From the NCBI GenBank assembly GCA_015999745.1, contig JAECQP010000007.1:23449-87448 (forward strand): a DNA stretch of 64,000 nucleotides, read 5' to 3'. How positions within the stretch are numbered: the stretch's first letter is position 1; every line of letters starts with the position of its first letter. The translations under genes and the position numbers were made by a program. This document shows positions 1 through 9,729 of the stretch, piece by piece. The notes beneath the pieces are model-generated. The model was not told the DNA's origin and did not search any database. It was given only the letters and a program-made list of their open reading frames with translations. The stretch is from Sphingobacteriia bacterium (GTDB taxonomy: Bacteria > Bacteroidota > Bacteroidia > Chitinophagales > Chitinophagaceae).

Positions 1-2
1 AG

Positions 3-653
3 CAAATAGAACAGTACCTGGGAAAGGAACTGATTCCTTTTCTGCATCAGAACGGCGTAGCCAAAGTGGGTGCATTTTTGCCAATCGATCATGATACGGC
101 AACCGATAAACAATTGTACCTCTGGATTCCGCTAACCCGTTTGGATCAACTGGCCCGCATCGAAAACCGGTTTGGCAATTTAAATCCTTATGCGGACACA
201 GGTCTGTTAAGGATCTATGGAAACAATGCCCCGGCTCCTTATAACAGTATTGAAACCATGTTGTCGGAAGCATTTGCTTTTCACAAACGATACAATTTAG
301 CTGCCAGCTTTACACCATCTTCGGAAACGGTTTATGAATTCAGGAGTTATGAAAGCAGTACCGAAAACCTGCACCTGCGGAAAGTACATATGTTCAACCA
401 GGGAGGAGAAATTGACTTATTCAAAAAACTTGACTTCAATGCTGTTTTTTATGCCCGCGTAATCGCAGGAGCACATATGCCCAACCTGATCTATATGACC
501 AGGTTCAGGAACAGGGCCGACCGGGAGGAACACTGGACCCGGTTTGGCAACTCGCCGGAATGGAAAACGATGTCTGCGATGCCGAAATACGGCAATACGG
601 TATCTAAGCATGTAGTGGTGCTGATGCGGGCTTCGGTGTGCAGTGAGTTTTAA
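3..653 (+). CDS. NIPSNAP-family protein, 5' end outside the window
   Basis: The reading frame is open to the left edge: the codons before the GTG at 66 read QIEQYLGKELIPFLHQNGVA, so that GTG is internal and the gene is 5'-truncated by the window. The product shows two halves of the NIPSNAP type (dimeric alpha-beta barrel fold). The second half starts near VYEFRSYES and ends with a PEWKTMSAMPKYGNTVSKH stretch typical of the family. Members often stand alone in Bacteroidota, and their biochemical role is poorly known. No catalytic residues can be named. The next gene on the same strand starts 30 bases downstream. The family call is confident and the function is open. Confidence 0.8.
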   Translation, partial: QIEQYLGKELIPFLHQNGVAKVGAFLPIDHDTATDKQLYLWIPLTRLDQLARIENRFGNLNPYADTGLLRIYGNNAPAPYNSIETMLSEAFAFHKRYNLAASFTPSSETVYEFRSYESSTENLHLRKVHMFNQGGEIDLFKKLDFNAVFYARVIAGAHMPNLIYMTRFRNRADREEHWTRFGNSPEWKTMSAMPKYGNTVSKHVVVLMRASVCSEF

Positions 654-683
654 TTATCTTGTGCCCAATTGAGCTAAACGTAT

Positions 684-2426
684 ATGGCCTCTTTCTTCAA
701 AAAATCTTTGGTTGGAATGTTTGTTTGTATCGCTGCAGTATCCATGCAGGTACAGGCCCAGGATGTGAACACGCTGGTTAAACGGGGACAGCAGAAGATG
801 GCTGCCAAAAATTACCGGGGCGCCGTGCAGGATTTTACGGAAGCCCTGGAACTCCTGCCCGATGAGGTGAATCTTTATGTAAACAGGGCGCTGGCCAAAC
901 AGCAACTGAAGAATTATGAAGGAGCTGAAGAAGACCTTGGCTTTGCCATCGAAATAGATTCGATGAATGCCGACCTTTTTTTTAAAAGAGGTATAGTGAA
1001 GGGGCTGATGAATAATTTGTCGGGTGCAATTACTGATTATACCGTGTCGATCCGCCTCAACCCCAATGTGGCCAATGTGTATTTCAACAGGGGAATTGAA
1101 AAGGAGCGACTGAAAGATCTGGAAGCGGCGCTGGAAGATTATAATAAAGCGCTGTCGCTGAATTCCAAATACGGAGAGGTGTATTTTAACCGCGGGGTGG
1201 TTCGGTCTGCGCTGGATGATAAGGACGGCGCACTGCAGGATTATAGCAAGGCCCTGCTGTACAATCCCAAAAACGAGAGCGCTTATTTTAACAGGGCTAT
1301 CGAAAAATCCGGGTTCCAGGATTTTGCCGGTGCCCTGGCCGATTACAACAATGCCATCCGGCTTTCACCGCGTTTTGCCAGCGCCTGGTTTAACAGGGGC
1401 TATGTAAAAACCAAACTGAACAATCTCCGCGCCGCCCTTACCGATTTTGACAAAGCCATTCAACTGGAGCCTGCGGCAGACATCTATTATAGCAGGGGGA
1501 TTGTAAAAGCAGCGCTGAAAGATCATAAGGGCGCTATACAAGACTATAACAAAGTGATCTCGACGGATTCCAGTATTGAAAATGTTTTTTTTAACCGGGC
1601 GTTGAGCAAGATGCAACTCAATGATTTTGCGGGAGCCGTTCCTGATCTGGACCTCGCCCTGCTGGAAAGCCAGGCCAATGCAGATATCTACTACAATAGA
1701 GGTGTTGCCAAAAGAAGCCTGCAGCAATACAAACCTGCCGGAGAAGATTTTGATAAAGCCATTGTACTAAAACCCAAAAACAGCGACCTGTATGTGAACA
1801 GGGGACTGGTAAAAACAGCGCTGGGAGACACCATGGGAGCCATAAAAGATTACAGCAAAGCCATTGATCTGGATCCTAAGAACAGCGGAGCCTGGTTCAA
1901 CAGGGGTATTCAATACGGCCATCTGAAATTATATGCCGAAGCGGTGGAAGATTACAACCAGGTGCTGCTGATCAGCCCGGGTTATGCAGAAGTTTATTTT
2001 AACAGAGGACTGATCAGGGGGCAATTAAAAGACAGCAGGGCCGCCATCGCTGATTATACGGCCGCCATTCGCTTTAGGCCCAACATGGGACCGGCTTATT
2101 ACAACAGGGGGATTGAAAGGGCAGCCCTAAAGGAAAATCCGGCCGCACTGGCAGATTTCAACAAAGCCGTTCAACTGCTGGAAGCGAAACCGGATCTTTA
2201 TTTTAACCGGGCGCTGGTAAAAGGAAACCTGAAGCAGTATGCTGCTGCCCTTGCCGATCTCAACAAAGCCATTCAACTGGATCCTGCCAATGCCGATATG
2301 CTGTTGAACAGGGGGATTATAAAAGTGATCCTGAAAGACAATGCCGGCGGCTGTGCCGATCTGCTGAAAGCGAGAGACCTGGGTAGCGAACAGGCAGCGG
2401 CTGAGCTGATAAAATCCTGTAAATAG
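684..2426 (+). CDS. Secreted protein of 16 tetratricopeptide repeats
   Basis: 580 residues. The first 26 residues form a Sec signal peptide ending in VQAQ, so the protein is periplasmic or surface-bound. The rest is an unbroken array of about 16 TPR units of 34 residues, each recognisable by a [FYV]NRG or NRA signature followed by a GA..DY/DF signature, ending in a degenerate copy with GGCADLLKARDLG. No other domain is visible, so it is most likely a protein-binding scaffold. Repeat units differ by many substitutions, so the array is old rather than freshly amplified. It follows the NIPSNAP gene closely and may be cotranscribed. The partner is unknown. Confidence 0.85.
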   Translation: MASFFKKSLVGMFVCIAAVSMQVQAQDVNTLVKRGQQKMAAKNYRGAVQDFTEALELLPDEVNLYVNRALAKQQLKNYEGAEEDLGFAIEIDSMNADLFFKRGIVKGLMNNLSGAITDYTVSIRLNPNVANVYFNRGIEKERLKDLEAALEDYNKALSLNSKYGEVYFNRGVVRSALDDKDGALQDYSKALLYNPKNESAYFNRAIEKSGFQDFAGALADYNNAIRLSPRFASAWFNRGYVKTKLNNLRAALTDFDKAIQLEPAADIYYSRGIVKAALKDHKGAIQDYNKVISTDSSIENVFFNRALSKMQLNDFAGAVPDLDLALLESQANADIYYNRGVAKRSLQQYKPAGEDFDKAIVLKPKNSDLYVNRGLVKTALGDTMGAIKDYSKAIDLDPKNSGAWFNRGIQYGHLKLYAEAVEDYNQVLLISPGYAEVYFNRGLIRGQLKDSRAAIADYTAAIRFRPNMGPAYYNRGIERAALKENPAALADFNKAVQLLEAKPDLYFNRALVKGNLKQYAAALADLNKAIQLDPANADMLLNRGIIKVILKDNAGGCADLLKARDLGSEQAAAELIKSCK

Positions 2427-2541
2427 GTCTTTCACAAGATGTTTCCCGCCATTCACATGAATTTAAAATATTTCTGTTCTTTCTGTAATATATTGTGGGA
2501 ACACCCTACCAATGGGTACGATAATGATTAAATCAACTATT

Positions 2542-3243
2542 ATGAAAAAAGGGATCCTGTTTGTTGCACTGCTTATAGCCGGGGCAACTACCGTATCTGC
2601 ACAAACCGCAGATGAAATTATTGATAAGTATGTAGCTGCAATTGGCGGTGCCGACAAGTGGGCAAAAGTTCAGTCTATCAAAGTAGAAGGGCAGGTGGAA
2701 GTGCAGGGCCTGGCAATCCCTTTTACCATGCAGGGTCTTCAGGGCAAAGGGGTTCGGGTGGATGCCGAATTCCAGGGCAATAAAATCATCGATATTATTA
2801 CACCCACCAATGGATGGGGGCAGAACCCGCTGGCAGGAAAAGCAACCCTGAGCCCGATTTCAGCAGAAGAGCTGAAAGTAAAGCTCGATGATCTGGATAT
2901 CCAGGATGCATTTGTGGATTATAAAACCAAGGGATCCAGTGTTGAATTCCTGGGTAAGGATGAGGAAGATGGGAATGAGTACCTCAAGGTAAAGCTGACT
3001 TCTAAAAACAATAATGAAAAAACTTTCTTCTTCGATCCTAAAACCTACCTCGTATACAAGATGGAAGTAATTATGAAGCAGCAGGGGCAAGAAGTTAAAA
3101 CTGCGGTTAAATACCTCGATTATCAAACCACCGATTTCGGAATAAAAATGGCTTTTAAGCAAGACCAGGGCATGATGATGATGGTGAACAAAAAAGTGAC
3201 CATCAATCCAACCATCGACGAGTCTATCTTTAAAGGAAACTAG
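2542..3243 (+). CDS. Secreted LolA/LppX-like outer-membrane lipoprotein-sorting family protein
   Basis: I place the start at the third in-frame ATG (2542), because MKKGILFVALLIAGATTVSAQ then makes a clean signal peptide; the upstream ATGs at 2512 and 2524 would spoil it. The mature part starts TADEIIDKYVAAIGGADKWAKVQS, the usual opening of the small Bacteroidota proteins annotated as outer membrane lipoprotein-sorting proteins (LolA/LppX half-barrel). These proteins bind hydrophobic ligands such as lipoprotein acyl chains. A methionine-rich patch (MMMM) lies near the C-terminus. The gene ends just before a strong terminator at 3264. Family assignment is good; the ligand is unknown. Confidence 0.7.
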   Translation: MKKGILFVALLIAGATTVSAQTADEIIDKYVAAIGGADKWAKVQSIKVEGQVEVQGLAIPFTMQGLQGKGVRVDAEFQGNKIIDIITPTNGWGQNPLAGKATLSPISAEELKVKLDDLDIQDAFVDYKTKGSSVEFLGKDEEDGNEYLKVKLTSKNNNEKTFFFDPKTYLVYKMEVIMKQQGQEVKTAVKYLDYQTTDFGIKMAFKQDQGMMMMVNKKVTINPTIDESIFKGN

Positions 3244-3263
3244 TTGAAGTAAACATACTGTAG

Positions 3264-3311
3264 CTGCTCTTTGTACCAGTCTGTTTGCCGGGTACAAAGG
3301 GCAGTTTTTTT
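3264..3311 (+). terminator. Rho-independent terminator
   Basis: A 14-bp stem (3264-3277 with 3291-3304, one G-U pair) with a 13-nt loop is followed by a run of seven T. It lies 20 bases after the LolA-like gene. Confidence 0.85.
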
Positions 3312-3328
3312 ATCCCACAATCTATCAT

Positions 3329-6300
3329 ATGCTTATAAGAATAAGATTATCCATGCTGTTGCTGCTGGTGGCAGCAACCGTAGCTGCACAAACCAACCTG
3401 AACTCTTCTTATTTCCAGGTAATGGGCGCCCGTGCGCTGGGGCCTTCTACCATGAGCGGCAGAATTACGGCCATCGAAGGAATTACGACAGACGGTCAGA
3501 TCAACCTCTATATAGGTACGGCTGGCGGTGGCATCTGGAAAAGCCAGAACGGGGGACAGTCGTTCAGCGCTGTATTTGATAAATACTGTCAATCCATTGG
3601 AGCGCTTGCCATTGAGCCCGGCAATGCCAAAGTGGTCTATGCCGGAACGGGAGAGAGTAACACCCGTAACTCCGTGTCCATCGGAGATGGTTTATACAAA
3701 ACCACCGACGGGGGTAATAACTGGCAGAAACTCGGGCTGGACAGTACGGAAAGAATCAGCAGGATTGTGGTAGATCCCGTCAATAAAAAGAATGTATATG
3801 TGGCTGCTCCCGGGCCTTTATGGAAATCTTCCCCGCACAGGGGGTTGTATAAAACCACGGATGGCGGAAAGTCGTGGAATAAAATATTGTATGTGAACGA
3901 AGAATCCGGATGTGCTGATATTGCCATGCATCCGCAAAAAACAGAAACCCTGTTTGCATCTGTCTGGCAGTTCAGAAGAAAACCCTACGCCTTTGTATCG
4001 GGTGGAAGCGGAAGTGGTTTGTATAAAACCACGGATGGTGGAAAGTCCTGGAATAAAATTACCAAAGGGTTGCCGGAGGGAGATCTTGGCAGGATCGTCA
4101 TCACCATTAATCCATCCAAACCTGCTGAAATACTTGCCATCGTAGAAGCAAAAGATCCGGGCTTGTATATTTCAACCGATGAGGGAGAGAGTTGGAAAAA
4201 GCTGGCTTCAACAGAAAACATTACGGCACGGCCTTTTTATTTCAGCACATTGGTATATGACCCCAAAGATCCCAAGCGGGTGTATCGCCCTGCCTTTGAT
4301 TTTGCCTACTCCAACGATGGCGGATATTCCTGGAACAATACCATCATTGGCGGAGTAGCGCCACATGCCGATCATCATGCATTGTGGGTGAACCCCAATC
4401 ATACAGATATGTTGTACCTGGGAACGGATGGAGGTGTGTATTTCAGTATGAATAAGGGAAGCACCTGGCAGTTCCTCAACAATCTGCCGGTGGGTCAGTT
4501 TTATCATGTAAGCGTAGACCAGCAAACACCATACAATATATATGGCGGGTTGCAGGATAATAATAACTGGATAGCGCCCAGCTCATCGCCCGGTGGTGTA
4601 AGCTCGGTGGATTGGAGAGGACTGGGGGGAGGAGATGGTTTTTGGGTACAACCGGATCCGGTGATACCGGAAATTGTTTACGCGGAATCGCAGGGAGGAG
4701 ATGCCTATCGCATCGACCGCAGAACAGGATTGTCCTTTGGAATTAAACCTAAGAAACTATCCGGTGATGAAGATCATCGCTGGAACTGGAACAGCCCCAT
4801 CGTAACGGGAAAGTCTTCCGTAAAAGGGGTGGATGGGAAAGCGGTGAGTAACCTGTATATGGGAGCGCAGTACCTGTTCCGTTCCAGGGACAATGGCAGG
4901 AACTGGGAAAGGATTTCACCGGATCTTACCACCAATAATAAAGCCCGGCAGAACCAGGCTGAAAACAGCGGAAGCATTACAGGCGATAATACCAGTGCAG
5001 AAAATCATTGCACCATTTTTACCATTACACAGGATCCGAAAAATGAACAAATCATCTGGGCCGGTACCGATGACGGTAATCTGCAGGTAACCCGCAACGG
5101 TGGTAAAACATGGGAAAACAAAGCAGCCGGTATCTGGAAAACCGGTGTGCCGGAGCATGCATGGATCAGTAGCATCGAGTTGTCTTCGCTGAACCCGCAG
5201 CGTGTATTGGTAACACTGGATCATCATATGTATGGAGATAACAATACGTATGTGGTCGTGAGCAACGACGGTGGCGCTACCTGGAAGCGATTCAGTTCAC
5301 CGGAGTTTACCGGGTTTGCACATGTTATCCGGGAAGATATTGCAGATGAAAAACTTTTGTTCCTCGGAACAGAAATGGGATTGTTTATTTCGCTGGATGG
5401 AGGGGCCAGTTGGATGCGGAGCAAGTACCAGAACATGCCCTGGTACAACCTGGTGCGCGACATCAAGATTCATCCGGCAACACAGGACCTGATCATTGCT
5501 TCGCATGGAAGGGGAATCTATATCATTGATAACCTGCAACCATTGCGCGAGCTGATCAAATCGGATGTAAACAAAGATGCTATTCTGTATCCTGTACAGA
5601 ACTTCACCTACGATTTTGCGCAACAGTATCCGCAACCTGCACCCAATCTAACCGGATGGGTGGGAGAGAATAAGGTGTTACTGCCGGCTATTTATTATTA
5701 CCTCAGGCAGCGAAGCAACGATGTGGTAAAGATTGAAATTTATGATGCTGCCAATCGCAAAATCAGGGATTTTAACGGCACAGGAGTGAAAGGACTGAAC
5801 AAGGTATACTGGTCACTGAATGTGAATCCGCCCAAGGTTGCCCTTGGGGGATATATTGCACAATCTACTGTACAGTATTCCGGATTTGTGAGCCCGCGCG
5901 TGCCGGTAGGCAAATACAAAGTAGTAGTGAAGGCGGATGGGAAGCAATATGAGCAGTCGTTCCAGGTATCGCCCAATCCGGCCAAAGGATTTACAGCACA
6001 ATCGATAGCGCGGTTGTATCAACAGGGAATGAGGCTGCATCTTCTGCACGAAAAATTATTTTTGCTGGTGGACTCGCTGGATAAAAAAATAGCTGCACTT
6101 GCCCAAACGGCAACAACCGATTCAACTGTAAAGAACAGGTTGGGCAAGCTTCAGGCATTGAAAGGAGAAATGGTGGAGCTGAACCGGAAATCAATCTTCT
6201 TCGATGAGTTCAAATTCCGCAGAAAAATAAGTGACTTATATGTAGAGGTCGTGTTTGGTATAGAGCCATTGTCTCCCAAACAGGAACAAGGGATTGGCTT

Positions 6301-6349
6301 ACTGGAAGCTGAGTTTGAAGCGTTCAGAAAAAGAGTGGAAGCGATATAA
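3329..6349 (+). CDS. Secreted sortilin/VPS10-type BNR beta-propeller protein
   Basis: 1006 residues. The signal peptide is residues 1-21, ending VAATVAAQ. The body is built from Asp-box (BNR) repeats such as GGIWKSQNGGQSF, GLYKTTDGGNNW, GLYKTTDGGKSW, GLYISTDEGESW and VVSNDGGATW, the pattern of the VPS10/sortilin-type ten-bladed propellers annotated as glycosyl hydrolase-like in Bacteroidota. The C-terminal 250 residues contain a beta-sandwich-like part followed by a charged helical tail. The sialidase-type catalytic Arg triad cannot be assigned, so hydrolase activity is not supported. Possible roles are surface binding or substrate recognition. It is separated from its neighbours by a terminator upstream and 294 bases downstream. 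Confidence 0.8.
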   Translation: MLIRIRLSMLLLLVAATVAAQTNLNSSYFQVMGARALGPSTMSGRITAIEGITTDGQINLYIGTAGGGIWKSQNGGQSFSAVFDKYCQSIGALAIEPGNAKVVYAGTGESNTRNSVSIGDGLYKTTDGGNNWQKLGLDSTERISRIVVDPVNKKNVYVAAPGPLWKSSPHRGLYKTTDGGKSWNKILYVNEESGCADIAMHPQKTETLFASVWQFRRKPYAFVSGGSGSGLYKTTDGGKSWNKITKGLPEGDLGRIVITINPSKPAEILAIVEAKDPGLYISTDEGESWKKLASTENITARPFYFSTLVYDPKDPKRVYRPAFDFAYSNDGGYSWNNTIIGGVAPHADHHALWVNPNHTDMLYLGTDGGVYFSMNKGSTWQFLNNLPVGQFYHVSVDQQTPYNIYGGLQDNNNWIAPSSSPGGVSSVDWRGLGGGDGFWVQPDPVIPEIVYAESQGGDAYRIDRRTGLSFGIKPKKLSGDEDHRWNWNSPIVTGKSSVKGVDGKAVSNLYMGAQYLFRSRDNGRNWERISPDLTTNNKARQNQAENSGSITGDNTSAENHCTIFTITQDPKNEQIIWAGTDDGNLQVTRNGGKTWENKAAGIWKTGVPEHAWISSIELSSLNPQRVLVTLDHHMYGDNNTYVVVSNDGGATWKRFSSPEFTGFAHVIREDIADEKLLFLGTEMGLFISLDGGASWMRSKYQNMPWYNLVRDIKIHPATQDLIIASHGRGIYIIDNLQPLRELIKSDVNKDAILYPVQNFTYDFAQQYPQPAPNLTGWVGENKVLLPAIYYYLRQRSNDVVKIEIYDAANRKIRDFNGTGVKGLNKVYWSLNVNPPKVALGGYIAQSTVQYSGFVSPRVPVGKYKVVVKADGKQYEQSFQVSPNPAKGFTAQSIARLYQQGMRLHLLHEKLFLLVDSLDKKIAALAQTATTDSTVKNRLGKLQALKGEMVELNRKSIFFDEFKFRRKISDLYVEVVFGIEPLSPKQEQGIGLLEAEFEAFRKRVEAI

Positions 6350-6581
6350 ATAAAAATGGGAGGTTTTCTTTCGGGTTTCCGCCAATGGCTGCATGCTTAA
6401 AAAAAGCTTTAATCGATTATTTTAGAATGATTTAGCTGAATTTTTCCCCCGGGTAGCCTGCTATATTCTTTTAGCGGAAGTGCATCGTTTTTGCGGAGAG
6501 TGTGGTCTAGCTTAGGATTGCGCGGATATGAAATCTTGTTGAACTGGTATGGCAATTATTTTTTTGGAATTTTAACAAAAA

Positions 6582-6616
6582 TTTGTTTTAGAAATAAAAA
6601 TGTGTATTTTGTACAC
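6582..6616 (+). promoter_or_regulatory. Probable promoter of the SusC/SusD operon, overlapping an inverted repeat
   Basis: TTTG at 6582-6585 and TATTTTG at 6605-6611 are 19 nt apart, close to the Bacteroidota -33/-7 pattern although the -7 box is one base short. The -7 box sits inside a perfect 5-bp inverted repeat GTGTA-N5-TACAC (6602-6616), a possible operator. The rest of the 6350-6643 gap shows only AT-rich DNA with no gene. Confidence 0.45.
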
Positions 6617-6643
6617 GCTTAATAACCAGTAAACTGCCATTTT

Positions 6644-9600
6644 ATGAACCTAAAGTTGCTTGCCAAGCCCATATTATTGGGTGCTTTCGCTTGCCTGTTT
6701 GCGATCTTTTCGCAAGCCCAAACCAAGACTGTCACTGGTAAAGTGACGGACTCAAAAGACGGATCGCCCATGGTTGGCGTATCTGTAGTTGCCAAAGGAA
6801 CCAATATCGGTACCCAGACCGGTGAAGACGGTTCATTCAAATTCACCATTTCTTCTACCATTACCAAACTGGTCATTTCTTCAGTTGGTTACGGCTCTGT
6901 AGAAGTGGACATTACAAAATCCACCAACGTATCAGTAAAGCTGACTTCTGCTGCTGATGCACTAAGCGATGTGGTGGTAATCGGTTACGGTACCAGGAAA
7001 TCCAAGGACGTAACCGGATCTGTTGCACAGATTTCCGAGAAAGACTTTAACAAAGGTCAGATCTCTTCTCCTGATCAGCTCCTGCAAGGCCGTACAACCG
7101 GTGTACTCGTTACACCTGCAACCGGTGAGCCAGGTTCTGCTGCAACCATCAACATCAGGGGTACGGGTTCCATCAGTGGTTCCCAGGAGCCCTTGTATGT
7201 AATTGACGGAGTACCATTGATCCAGGGTGGAACCTTAGGTACAAACGGTAGCGGTGTGGAAGGAAGCACTACTGCCAAAAACCCATTGATCTTCCTGAAC
7301 CCTGCCGATATCGAGAGCATGACGGTGTTGAAGGATGCATCTGCTGCTGCGATCTACGGTTCAAGAGGTGCAAATGGTGTAATCCTGATCACTACCAAAC
7401 AAGGTCGGGGTGGTAAAAAAGGCGTATTCAATTTTGGTGTAACTACCAGCATTGCCAATACCGCCAAAAGATATGACCTGATGAACCCTACTGATTTCCT
7501 GCTGTATGCCAAGAAGGCCAATATCGACGGCGGCGCCGCTCCTGCTGACGCAGAAGCTGCCGTTAAACTGCTTGATCTGGGCGCTTCCACCAACTGGCAG
7601 GATCAGATTTTCAGACAGGCTATTTCACAGAACTACAACTTAAGCTGGGGTTACAGTAATAAAGGAACTACCATTCGTTTAAGTGGTTCTTACGACGACC
7701 AGCAGGGTATTATCAAAAACAGTGGTCTGAAAAGATTAACTACCCGCGCCAATATCTCTCAGAAATTATTCAACGATAAATTAAGACTGGAAGCAAACCT
7801 CACTTATTCCAATACCAAAAATGAGTATGCTCCGCTTTCCAATAATGCAGGTTTCCAGGGAAGTTTGCTGGGCGCTGCTTTGCAATTAAATCCAACCATG
7901 CCTGTATACAATACAGATGGTTCCTTCTTCCAGCAGGGAGATGCCAGAAACCCTGTACAGATGCTGGCTTACTTCCAGGACAAGGATTTCATCAACAGGT
8001 TCCTGACTAATTTCTCTGCCAGCTATCAGATTGCCCAGGGCCTTACTTACAAGGCGGTGCTTGGTATTGATAACTCTAAGTCTGAAAGAACTTCTTTTGC
8101 CGATCCCCGTTTAGGCTCAGGCGCTTATGGCGGTACAATCAATGTATACGGTAAGGACTACGGTAACCCCATTCAGGGTAATGGCCGTACCACCAGGCAA
8201 AACCTGGATGTGAAGTCTTTACTGGTAGAACATTATGTTACCTACGATAAAACGTTCAACGATGTTCACGCGCTGAACGCTGTTGCCGGTTATTCTTATC
8301 AGAACTTTGAAACCAAGTACAGAGGTACTTTCGGATGGGGGCTGAATACACCTGTAGTAACACCTACAGATAATTTCATCAAGAACTACAGCAATTTTAA
8401 AAACTATGCTACATTCGTTCCTGATTACAACAGGAACGAGCTTCAGTCGGTGTTTGCCCGTGTGAACTACACTTACAAAGACAAATACTTCTTAACTGCA
8501 ACGGTAAGATCCGACGGATCTTCCAAGTTCGGTAGCAACAACCGTTACGGAACATTCCCTGCCTTCGCTTTCAAGTGGAGGGTAATGGAAGAAGCCTGGG
8601 CGCAGAATACGCTGGGCAAATTGTTTAGCGAGTTTAATGTAAGAGCCAACTACGGTAAACTAGGTAGCCAGGACAACTTAGGTTCTTATGCATCATTGAA
8701 CCTGCAGCAGACCTTCGATGTAGGTTCCGGACCAGTTACCAGATTTATCCAGCAGGGTAATCCAGATCTGAAATGGGAGGAAGTAGCCACCACAGGTGTT
8801 GGGGTAGACTTTACTACCAAAAACAGGCGCTTATCCGTTACATTGGATTATTATAATTCCAAGAGAACCAACATGCTCTTCTTTGCGCCTACACCCGGTG
8901 GATTTGCTCCTACCAGCAGTTGGTGGATCAACCTGGATGGTAGCGTAGTGAACAAAGGATGGGAGTTAGGTATCAATTATAAAATTATCCAGGGAGCCAA
9001 GTTCAACTGGGATGCCAACTTCAACATGACCACTGTTAACAACAATATCACCGGCTTGCCTTCTACCATCAATACCGGTAGCGTAAGCGGTCAGGGTTTA
9101 ACAGGTGCATTTGCACAGGTGCTCACCAACAACTCTCCGATCTTCACATGGTCTATGCTTCAGTTCCAGGGATTTGATGGTAACGGTAACGCACGTTATG
9201 CAGCCGGCGCTTCCAACCAACTGGTTGGATCTGCACTGCCTAAGTTCTTTGGCGGTTTAACCAACAACTTCTCTTACAACAGGTGGAGCCTGAGCGTATT
9301 CTTAAATGCGGTGACCGGTCACTATGTTTACAACAATACAGCCAATGCGTTGTTCCTGAAAGGAAGCTTACGTAACGGCCGTAACGTAACCAATGAAGTG
9401 GGTAAAGGCCCTGAAAATCCATTCAACCCCGGATCTGTGTCTACAAGATTCCTGGAGAAAGCGGATTTCCTTCGCCTGGCCAACGTAAACCTGAGTTATG
9501 CATTCCAAATGAAGAGCAAAGTTATCAAGACTTTATCTGTATTTGCATCCGGACAAAACCTGGCGCTTATCACCAAATACTCTGGTATAGATCCTGAGGT

Positions 9601-9703
9601 GAACGTTGATAAGAGCATGAGTGGTATTCCATCACGCGGATTTGATTACACGCAGTATCCAAAACCAATCGTGATCACAATCGGTGCTAATATTGGCTTT
9701 TAA
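6644..9703 (+). CDS. SusC/RagA-family TonB-linked outer-membrane transporter
   Basis: 1019 residues. Signal peptide ends near SQAQ. Residues about 25-110 form a carboxypeptidase-regulatory-like domain (VTGKVTDSKDGSPMVGVSV, with EDGSFKFTI). This is followed by a plug domain with VVIGYGTRKSKDVTGSV and the SusC signature PLYVIDGVPL, then GANGVILITTKQG, and a long beta-barrel ending in an aromatic-terminated IGANIGF strand. The partner SusD gene begins 27 bases downstream. Together they form a TonB-powered importer for a polymer-derived ligand. No dedicated glycan hydrolase or sigma/anti-sigma pair is adjacent, so the substrate cannot be named. Confidence 0.95.
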   Translation: MNLKLLAKPILLGAFACLFAIFSQAQTKTVTGKVTDSKDGSPMVGVSVVAKGTNIGTQTGEDGSFKFTISSTITKLVISSVGYGSVEVDITKSTNVSVKLTSAADALSDVVVIGYGTRKSKDVTGSVAQISEKDFNKGQISSPDQLLQGRTTGVLVTPATGEPGSAATINIRGTGSISGSQEPLYVIDGVPLIQGGTLGTNGSGVEGSTTAKNPLIFLNPADIESMTVLKDASAAAIYGSRGANGVILITTKQGRGGKKGVFNFGVTTSIANTAKRYDLMNPTDFLLYAKKANIDGGAAPADAEAAVKLLDLGASTNWQDQIFRQAISQNYNLSWGYSNKGTTIRLSGSYDDQQGIIKNSGLKRLTTRANISQKLFNDKLRLEANLTYSNTKNEYAPLSNNAGFQGSLLGAALQLNPTMPVYNTDGSFFQQGDARNPVQMLAYFQDKDFINRFLTNFSASYQIAQGLTYKAVLGIDNSKSERTSFADPRLGSGAYGGTINVYGKDYGNPIQGNGRTTRQNLDVKSLLVEHYVTYDKTFNDVHALNAVAGYSYQNFETKYRGTFGWGLNTPVVTPTDNFIKNYSNFKNYATFVPDYNRNELQSVFARVNYTYKDKYFLTATVRSDGSSKFGSNNRYGTFPAFAFKWRVMEEAWAQNTLGKLFSEFNVRANYGKLGSQDNLGSYASLNLQQTFDVGSGPVTRFIQQGNPDLKWEEVATTGVGVDFTTKNRRLSVTLDYYNSKRTNMLFFAPTPGGFAPTSSWWINLDGSVVNKGWELGINYKIIQGAKFNWDANFNMTTVNNNITGLPSTINTGSVSGQGLTGAFAQVLTNNSPIFTWSMLQFQGFDGNGNARYAAGASNQLVGSALPKFFGGLTNNFSYNRWSLSVFLNAVTGHYVYNNTANALFLKGSLRNGRNVTNEVGKGPENPFNPGSVSTRFLEKADFLRLANVNLSYAFQMKSKVIKTLSVFASGQNLALITKYSGIDPEVNVDKSMSGIPSRGFDYTQYPKPIVITIGANIGF

Positions 9704-9729
9704 TTTTGAACTTTATAACCTTGAATAAT

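Noticed and set aside
66..653. GTG at 66 as the start of the first gene
   Set aside because: The frame is open to the left edge and the upstream codons fit the NIPSNAP family, so the gene is 5'-truncated by the window.
684..2426. TPR array as a recent repeat expansion
   Set aside because: Units differ at many positions in both DNA and protein; only the TPR consensus is shared.
3329..6349. BNR-repeat protein as a sialidase
   Set aside because: Asp boxes are present, but the sialidase FRIP motif and catalytic Arg triad were not found.
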